A stretch of DNA of 50,060 nucleotides from Chara braunii (lineage: Eukaryota; Streptophyta; Charophyceae; Charales; Characeae): NCBI GenBank assembly GCA_003427395.1, contig BFEA01000070.1:3422935-3472994 (forward strand), written 5' to 3'. Below are positions 44,500-50,060 of this stretch, one piece after another. Position numbers and translations under genes: made by a program. The notes beneath the pieces were generated by a model, which made no database searches, was not told the origin of the DNA, and saw only the letters and a program-made list of their open reading frames with translations. Within the stretch, counting starts at the first letter, position 1; every line of letters starts with the position of its first letter.

Positions 44500-45299
44500 T
44501 TGTACTTAACAAAATTTCAACAGAGTAGTGCATCCATTGACCACGACGGTTGAGAGACAAAAAATTCTCACAATTCGACTCCATGCATCACAAAAGATGT
44601 CTCCTCCAGAGCATCGCACAGTAGCATGCAAAAATTTGGAGTCGTCCGAGTTGATGCAAGCATTGAGCGAGGAAACCAGAGAGTAGGAAGGACGAGAGGA
44701 AGTAGTGGAGAGGATCGCAGTACCAGGATGAAAATCAAAAGTTATAATCCGATGATCGACACAGATATGACGAGTCGACCCCACAATCCTTTGAGAAAAA
44801 GCGACTCGTTCCCTTCGTCCCACCCTCTTACATCCATTCTTCTTTCGCTTTCCTCGTGAGTTTAAGGAAGGTGACCAGAGTGAGATAAAAGAAGATTCTA
44901 CGCTCCGAAACTCTCTGCAAGAGGAAAGGCAATAGGAATAGCAACATAATTAGAGGAACCATTCTTCCTAAACCATTGACGAAGCCGATGGTTTCTAGGG
45001 TCAGTCCCATTGAAGGATAGGTTTACATGTTCGCGCCATCGAACTGAGATAGAACGAGATGTCGAGCCAACGTACGTAGCATGAAACAAGGGAGAGATCA
45101 AAACATAAACACACGAGGAACAGAGAAGAAAAATATCGTAGCCGGCACGACATAGATCTGACCAAATGCCAAGGTACTCGATAGCCCATGCAAGTTGTTT
45201 AGAAAAAGGCAGACATAATAACAAAAACCGTGCCCAAGCCTCCAACATCTCCCTTTGAACACCATGTACTACGCAGTTGGATCTCATCTTGATAGTCAA
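44500..45299 (-). pseudogene. GIY-YIG endonuclease of element D
   Basis: The frame from 45299 holds YVLISPLFHATYVGSTSRSI, VRWREHVNLSF and SSNYVAIPIAF, the GIY (YVL), YIG (YVG, 45061-45081) and Arg/His signature of a GIY-YIG domain. A stop follows near 44898; more conserved-looking sequence continues in other frames to about 44506. Upstream residues (WARFLLLCLPFSKQL) are probably a helical leader. The domain would make the nick that primes reverse transcription. Confidence 0.75.
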
Positions 45300-45338
45300 A
45301 TACTAGTAGTACCATAGATCGGTAGGATCCACATATCA

Positions 45339-46857
45339 TCAAGAGGGGTTCTCCTCTTGGACATCAGCGTCGATGTTGTCAAGGCCCTTGTCCTCAGATT
45401 CGTCGCCGTAAGCATCACGAGCTCTGATCTCAGCAAGGTCAGTCGACGCGTGCTTCTTGTTGAAATACTTGATGTTCCCAGCCTTGCACAACGATTCCAG
45501 TTGGTACTTGATTTTAATCAGGAGTTCCTTCTTGAGATCCTCCACATATCTGACACGACTGTCCTTCCCTGAAGAAGCAACAACGACCTTCTTTCCAGGG
45601 TTCACTCGATCAAAGCCCAATGGTTCATTTTCAATTGTTCTTCTGGGAGGGGACAACGATCTCCTCCGACGTACCGGGTTACGGGCCACCGATGTAAACA
45701 TATCGGGAAGTCTTGCAGAAAAACGATTCACACCAAGAGTCTTGTCAACAGACTTTCCTCGAGAGGACCCAGCTCCAGAGCCCGATACCTTCTTCCTAAT
45801 CCCAAATGAGGGAGGTGGGGGAGGAGGAGGAGGGGGGGGAGAAGGAGGAGGGGAGGAGGAGGAGGAGGAGGAGGAGGAGGAGGAGGAGGATTGGAATGAT
45901 GAGGGAAGGCAAATGAAGCCAGAGGCGGAGGGGGATCGGAAAGGAGTGGTGGATCAGAAATAATGGGATTTAGAGCAGGGACGGGAATAAAAGGTATTGA
46001 GGCACTAAGCTTCTCCACTAGATCCATCATACGGCACATGACGCTGACCTGGGAGTCCTGGGAGCGCTTAACCTTGTCGATTTCCATCAGCAGCAGTCCA
46101 GCATCAAGCCCGCCAAAAGTAGTGCCGACGTTTTTGGCAGGCTCCGTCACACGTGGTTTTCCATTCACCGGTTGAAAAGGGGGTGACCCTTCCATCTCCA
46201 GTTGTCCGCGTTTCCGACTGCGAGCAGGATCTGATACTGCCTTCTCAATTTCTTTCCAGATCTTCTTGCTCTCCTCCTCTGTCCTTGCTTGGTGCTGCTT
46301 GTCCAACTCTTCCATTTTGGAGTTGATTAAGCGAGTCATCCTCGCCTCCTTCTCTGCCTCACGAGCCTCTTCTTGCTCCACATGCTTCTTCTCTTCTTCC
46401 TTCATGATTCGACTCTGTTCCTCCTGTAAGTGACGGCATCCTCTTGACGATGTCGATCTTTCTCCTCCCTTCTACCATTCACCAATTCCCTCATCAGCAG
46501 TACGACCTCTCCATCAGTGGATGGCGACCTAGAAGCCCAAGCTCCCCCTGGTGGTAGAGTCGCAGGGTTAGAATTCACGCGATACCGAACGATGGCACTT
46601 GAGGAAGCCGGCGACGAAGTTTGGGGAAGAGCCTGGCTCAACGGTGGTGTAGAAGGAGCGAAAGAGGATTGATTCGGCACCTGAGGAGGGGGAGGAAGAA
46701 ACGAGGGATTCGCAGCGTATCGGGGAACTGGAGTTCTTGAGATCAGGCCGTCTTGACGATGCAAATAAGGGCAGTTCATGATATATTGCCCATGTTGCCG
46801 ACAGTGATAGCACACCCTCTCCATAGGGGGAAACTGCCCGCCATCCGCCATCTCGAA
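45339..46857 (-). pseudogene. ORF1 (gag-like) of element D: zinc knuckle, coiled coil, Pro-rich linker
   Basis: Starts MADGGQFPPMERVCYHC. The zinc knuckle reads CYHCRQHGQYIMNC, a Cys-x2-Cys-x4-(His)-x4-Cys pattern in which the expected His is Gln, with another His two residues earlier. Pro/Ser-rich sequence follows, then a frameshift near 46405 into a charged coiled coil (HVEQEEAREAEKEAR, EELDKQHQARTEEESKK). A long Pro run from a GGA microsatellite (45817-45890) is next, then another frameshift to a basic C-terminal region (NPVRRRRSLSPPRR, VEDLKKELLIKIKYQLESL). It ends 40 bp before ORF2. Likely RNA-binding; similar to Gag by architecture only. Confidence 0.7.
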
Positions 46858-47290
46858 ATCAGCAGGTAGGAAGAGTGCAAACGAAGATACTTACAACAGC
46901 GTCCATCCTCAGCTCAGGTAGACGACGAGCAAGCTCTCGTACAAAGCAAGAAAGACACCCAACAAAGCAAGATTCAATACGACACGGTTCACGCGACTGA
47001 AGTCGAATCATCAAACGGTAGTAAATGACAGATGCCATGCAATACGAAACGAAAGGAAGAGAAAAAAGAAGAAGAAGAAGAAGAAGAAGAAGAAACGAAA
47101 GAAGAAACAAAGAAAGGAAGAGAAAGGAACAATAAACAAGGTGAAGAAGAGAGGAATGTAAGAAGGCTTCAGCGTTCAATACAACATAGGTTGCAAAGAT
47201 CCAAAGGATGGGCAAAGCTTAGGGAAAGATCCCACTCTACAATGTGACAACACCAGTCTACGACTAACGAAGTGGTTAAGTCACTACCAC

Positions 47291-47817
47291 AGAAGAAAGA
47301 GAACACAACAACGAATGCGCAGAGCCTCAAGGGCGATAGGATTTGAGGTGGAAGGAGACGAGAAAACGAGACACACTCACAGAACAGGAGAAGAACAAGA
47401 AGGAAAGTGATAGAGAGGACCAGATATGAGCACAAAGAGCCATAGACAAGTATGTGCAAAAGGTATCAGGCACTCTTGTTCCAAGAACGTGAGAGTACAT
47501 AAGAGCACCCTGCTGGCGGTAGTCTTAAAGTGTTTCAGCCGTTCCGCCAGAAACGGCCCCATCAGTGGACAAAGAACTTGCGCATACCTATATGCTACCT
47601 CACCCACCTTAAATACGAAAGGAACGTCATCACGAAGCTTCATAGGACCACTCCTAACTAGACACATCAAAAACAAACCACTTTGCATCCACGAAGACAG
47701 AAGGAAAACTGATCCAGTACCGACTGAGATAAAAGTAAAAGCACATGGTAAGAAAAATGAGTAGATGAACGGAAGGTCCAGAAAATCATCAAGAGGTGTA
47801 GTAGAGAGAGAGAGAGA

Positions 47818-47877
<60 letters not shown>

Positions 47878-48461
47878 AATTAATAGAGAAGGAAGAATAA
47901 CCGAGGAGTTGACTATGGGTCGGGGGAGGAGAAGCACGTCCCTTCAAGTCGTGCGTTGAGTACCAGCCAAGTCGCTTCCAGATTACTATTATTGGAAGCA
48001 CCACGTTCTCAAAACCATGCACCTGCGATGAGAGCTTTTGAAGACGAATCGTTCATCAAAACGTGGGAGATGACGAAAAAGACCCGGTATCCACTGGTAT
48101 CCACCGTTGGAAGGATAACCCATAGATAGGCAGTAGCGCAGCAGGAGGGGTCAAGAAGAGAAAGCAGAGGAGCACTAAGAGGAGAGGTTATGGGAGAGAC
48201 ACAGTTAAGGTCAGAGGTCAGAAGGAGAGACAGAACAGACAGAGGTTTAAAATCGTTCTTGCGCAAGAAGAAGTCCACTGGAGGGGAGCGCAGATGCAGT
48301 CGGAGATAGGCAGGAAATCGTCACGACAGAGCAACTAGCGTCGCCCCGGAGGAACAGTATTACAAGGTACTACTGAGAGAGGACAGGGCCGTCAGTTTGC
48401 ACCAATAGATACCGTAACCGTTTCCGGAAAAAGGTGCCTAGAGGCGGAGCAGAAAAAAACA
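47291..48461 (-). repeat. Right (5') pseudo-LTR of element D
   Basis: 1171 bp, collinear with 41092-42230. Contains a long (GA)n at 47803-47876. The right border GAGCAGAAAAAAACA matches the left copy to 42230, after which the two diverge. About 430 bp separate it from the ORF1 start, including a GAA-rich tract (47061-47095). In the minus-strand reading it lies upstream and would carry the promoter. Confidence 0.85.
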
Positions 48462-48559
48462 CATGTTACGATCCTGGTCATTCCCAAAGTGCAAATTCAC
48501 AATGAAATGAAAGCACTTGCAAAGAGATAGAGACCAGAGAAGAGAGAAAGAAGAAGAAG

Positions 48560-48591
<32 letters not shown>

Positions 48592-50060
48592 GATGTACAC
48601 CAGCAAGGCCAATGACAAATCCCCCTTCTCTCTCCACCTTCTCCTTAACTACTCCAATCCTATTCTTCTTCCCAATAATAATAATAACAATGAGTGGATG
48701 AACCAGACTCAATATCCGAAGTTCCCTCTTACTGCTGACACAACAACAACCACAACAGGTCCACCATAGTTATGGATTCCCCCCTTCTTCCACTTCTCAC
48801 AAGCCTAGGCTATGGCGGACAACTGAGGGCTCTGCCCCTCTCTGTGCACAGGACAACACAAGCAGCTATGGCGCTGCACTCCTGTCCAAAGGAGAACCCA
48901 AAGCAGCTATGCTACTGTTGACTAAGCCGCCATGCCTGACTCTGCCTCGAGCTTCCTTGGTGCGGCACTACCCCAACTGGGGCCTTCCAGATGCAGCACC
49001 AAACAAGGTGTTGAAGATGGTGTCCACCATAGCCAGGTAGGTGCCTCGCCACTCTCTTCCTTCACCCCCTTCTTCCTCCTCCTCAGGCTGGGCTTCTCGC
49101 CATAGCCAGTCTGAGCGCCCAGCTGCCCTTCACCTCCCAGCAGCGTTGTACCAGTCCAGCGCTTGGCTCCGCAGCATGCCGCCAATCCTTGCATACCGCA
49201 AATGAGGAGGAGCTACTTGCTCCTCCGGAAGATATAGCGGCCTACTGGCCTCTTGGGCGGTGACTTTCTAGGCCGAGCGACCTCCCAGCAACCGGTACCT
49301 CCTCCCTTTCGGAGGGAAACATCATTGTAGGCTCTCCTATCGTCCGGACAGGCCCTAGACCTGGGCTACTTGGACTGGTACCGGCCTACCTCTAACCTAC
49401 CACTACTGGGCCTCTAAAAATGCCAACTTTTTGTCTTCTTCTGGTCGGCCTCCAGTGCCCGACACTTCTACCACTACTTGAGTGGTACCGGCCTACCTGC
49501 TACTTGAGTGTTTTTTCCCCACTGCTCTAAGTGTAGTGGGCCTACCCCCGCTACTTGAGTGTTTTCCCCGCTGCAAACTTCAAAGTCACGGTCACAGGTA
49601 AGCACCCGCCCTGCGGGGACTTTCAACCAACAAGTACCCTTAACAAGTTATTCGTGAAAAGTAAACATTTCATGAAAACTGGACTGAGTCAAAAACTACA
49701 AGATTAATTTTCAAAACACTATATTTTTTTCATTTCCGGAACCCATGTTCCATTTGCAATCACCAAGTTTTTTTAGCAAACTAGTATTTTGGAAATCATA
49801 ACAAAATGGAGTCAAGAAGATAAACAACAAAACTAATTTAGGGAATACCTTAAACAAGTTGTTTAAGGGAATACCTTAAACAGCTAATGGTTTGTTTGAT
49901 AGAAGAAAAAATATTTTTCGGGGAGTTGTTGCACAAGTACACAAACAAAATCAAGCTTATGGCATTTTACAAGTATCGCCTTCAATCCCCCGTGTTCAAT
50001 CCCCCACCTTGCCCCGCCTTCCCGCCCGCACCTTCCCCCGCCTTCCGCCCCCCCGCCTTC
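48462..50060. other. Unassigned region with short repeats
   Basis: No gene recognised. A (GAA)n tract lies at 48549-48590. CTACTTGRRTG and GGTACCGGCCTACC motifs repeat three to four times at 49368-49570. GGGAATACCTTAAACA occurs twice (49840, 49864) around a TTAAACAAGTTGTTTAA palindrome. The last 80 bp are C-rich (CCCCGCCTTCC-type). Sequence of gypsy 2 gag expected on this side of element D was not found. Confidence 0.4.

Larger units (their letters stand above)
41092..48461 (-). mobile_element. Penelope-like retroelement D (permuted type) with pseudo-LTRs
   Basis: Direct repeats at 41092-42230 and 47291-48461 enclose a minus-strand coding body. The order is ORF1 (zinc knuckle, coiled coil, Pro-rich linker, basic C-terminal region), then GIY-YIG, CxC, RT. 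Nuclease-before-RT with CxC is the Naiad/Chlamys arrangement, and direct end repeats (pseudo-LTRs) are reported for this clade. The sequence is far diverged from element A, so this is a separate family. Integrase and an LTR-type protease are absent, arguing against an LTR retrotransposon. It sits against gypsy 2 on the left. Confidence 0.8.

Noticed and set aside
41092-48461. LTR retrotransposon, because of 1.1-kb direct repeats
   Set aside because: The body has GIY-YIG and CxC with a Penelope-type RT, and lacks retropepsin and integrase; the repeats are better explained as pseudo-LTRs.
41092-48461. Hammerhead ribozyme in the pseudo-LTR
   Set aside because: No CTGATGA core was found on the coding strand; permuted Penelope-like elements are reported to lack canonical hammerheads.
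1-50060. CRISPR array, prokaryotic operon or phage
   Set aside because: No regular repeat-spacer structure or ribosome binding sites; retroelement and hAT content is eukaryotic.

Overview
This is a gene-poor, repeat-rich eukaryotic nuclear window. No complete host gene could be recognised. Everything identifiable is retroelement, DNA transposon, satellite or microsatellite sequence, and almost all the coding remains are broken by stops or frameshifts. Four stretches belong to Penelope-like retroelements in which a GIY-YIG nuclease lies N-terminal to the reverse transcriptase (RT), joined by a CxC motif. This is the permuted Naiad/Chlamys type, and Chlamys elements are known from green algae, spike mosses and slime molds. 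Together with the Ty3/gypsy types, this points to a green-lineage genome, perhaps a large repeat-rich streptophyte alga such as Chara. That assignment is an inference.

Layout. 0-0.6 kb: two small foldback elements, poly-T and a CT/TA microsatellite. 0.6-6.85 kb (minus): Penelope-like element A, with GIY-YIG, CxC and RT, followed downstream by Pro/Ser-rich linkers, a Josephin-like (deubiquitinase-type) domain and a C3HC4 RING finger. 7.5-8.58 kb: a second copy of that element's 3' end (RING plus 3' tail). 8.58-13.2 kb (minus): truncated Ty3/gypsy element with an internally duplicated protease segment. 14.27-15.68 kb: a third piece holding only the nuclease half, abutting a TTGA microsatellite. 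15.7-35.4 kb: mostly unassigned, but with large microsatellites, hairpins, a GC-rich minisatellite (30.2-30.7 kb) and an array of hairpin units separated by CT/GA/CA microsatellites (30.9-32.3 kb).

35.5-48.5 kb is a dense transposon neighbourhood. It holds a decayed hAT transposase (35.49-37.69 kb, plus), then a decayed Ty3/gypsy pol (about 38.0-41.09 kb, minus) interrupted inside RNase H by a 343-bp hAT-type MITE with a perfect 8-bp target duplication. Next to it is a second family of permuted Penelope-like element (41.09-48.46 kb, minus). That element has about 1.15-kb direct repeats at both ends, a zinc-knuckle/coiled-coil ORF1, and an ORF2 with GIY-YIG, CxC and RT. 48.46-50.06 kb is unassigned.

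The most unusual item is element A: a permuted Penelope-like retroelement that appears to carry its own ubiquitin-system module (Josephin plus RING) downstream of the RT.
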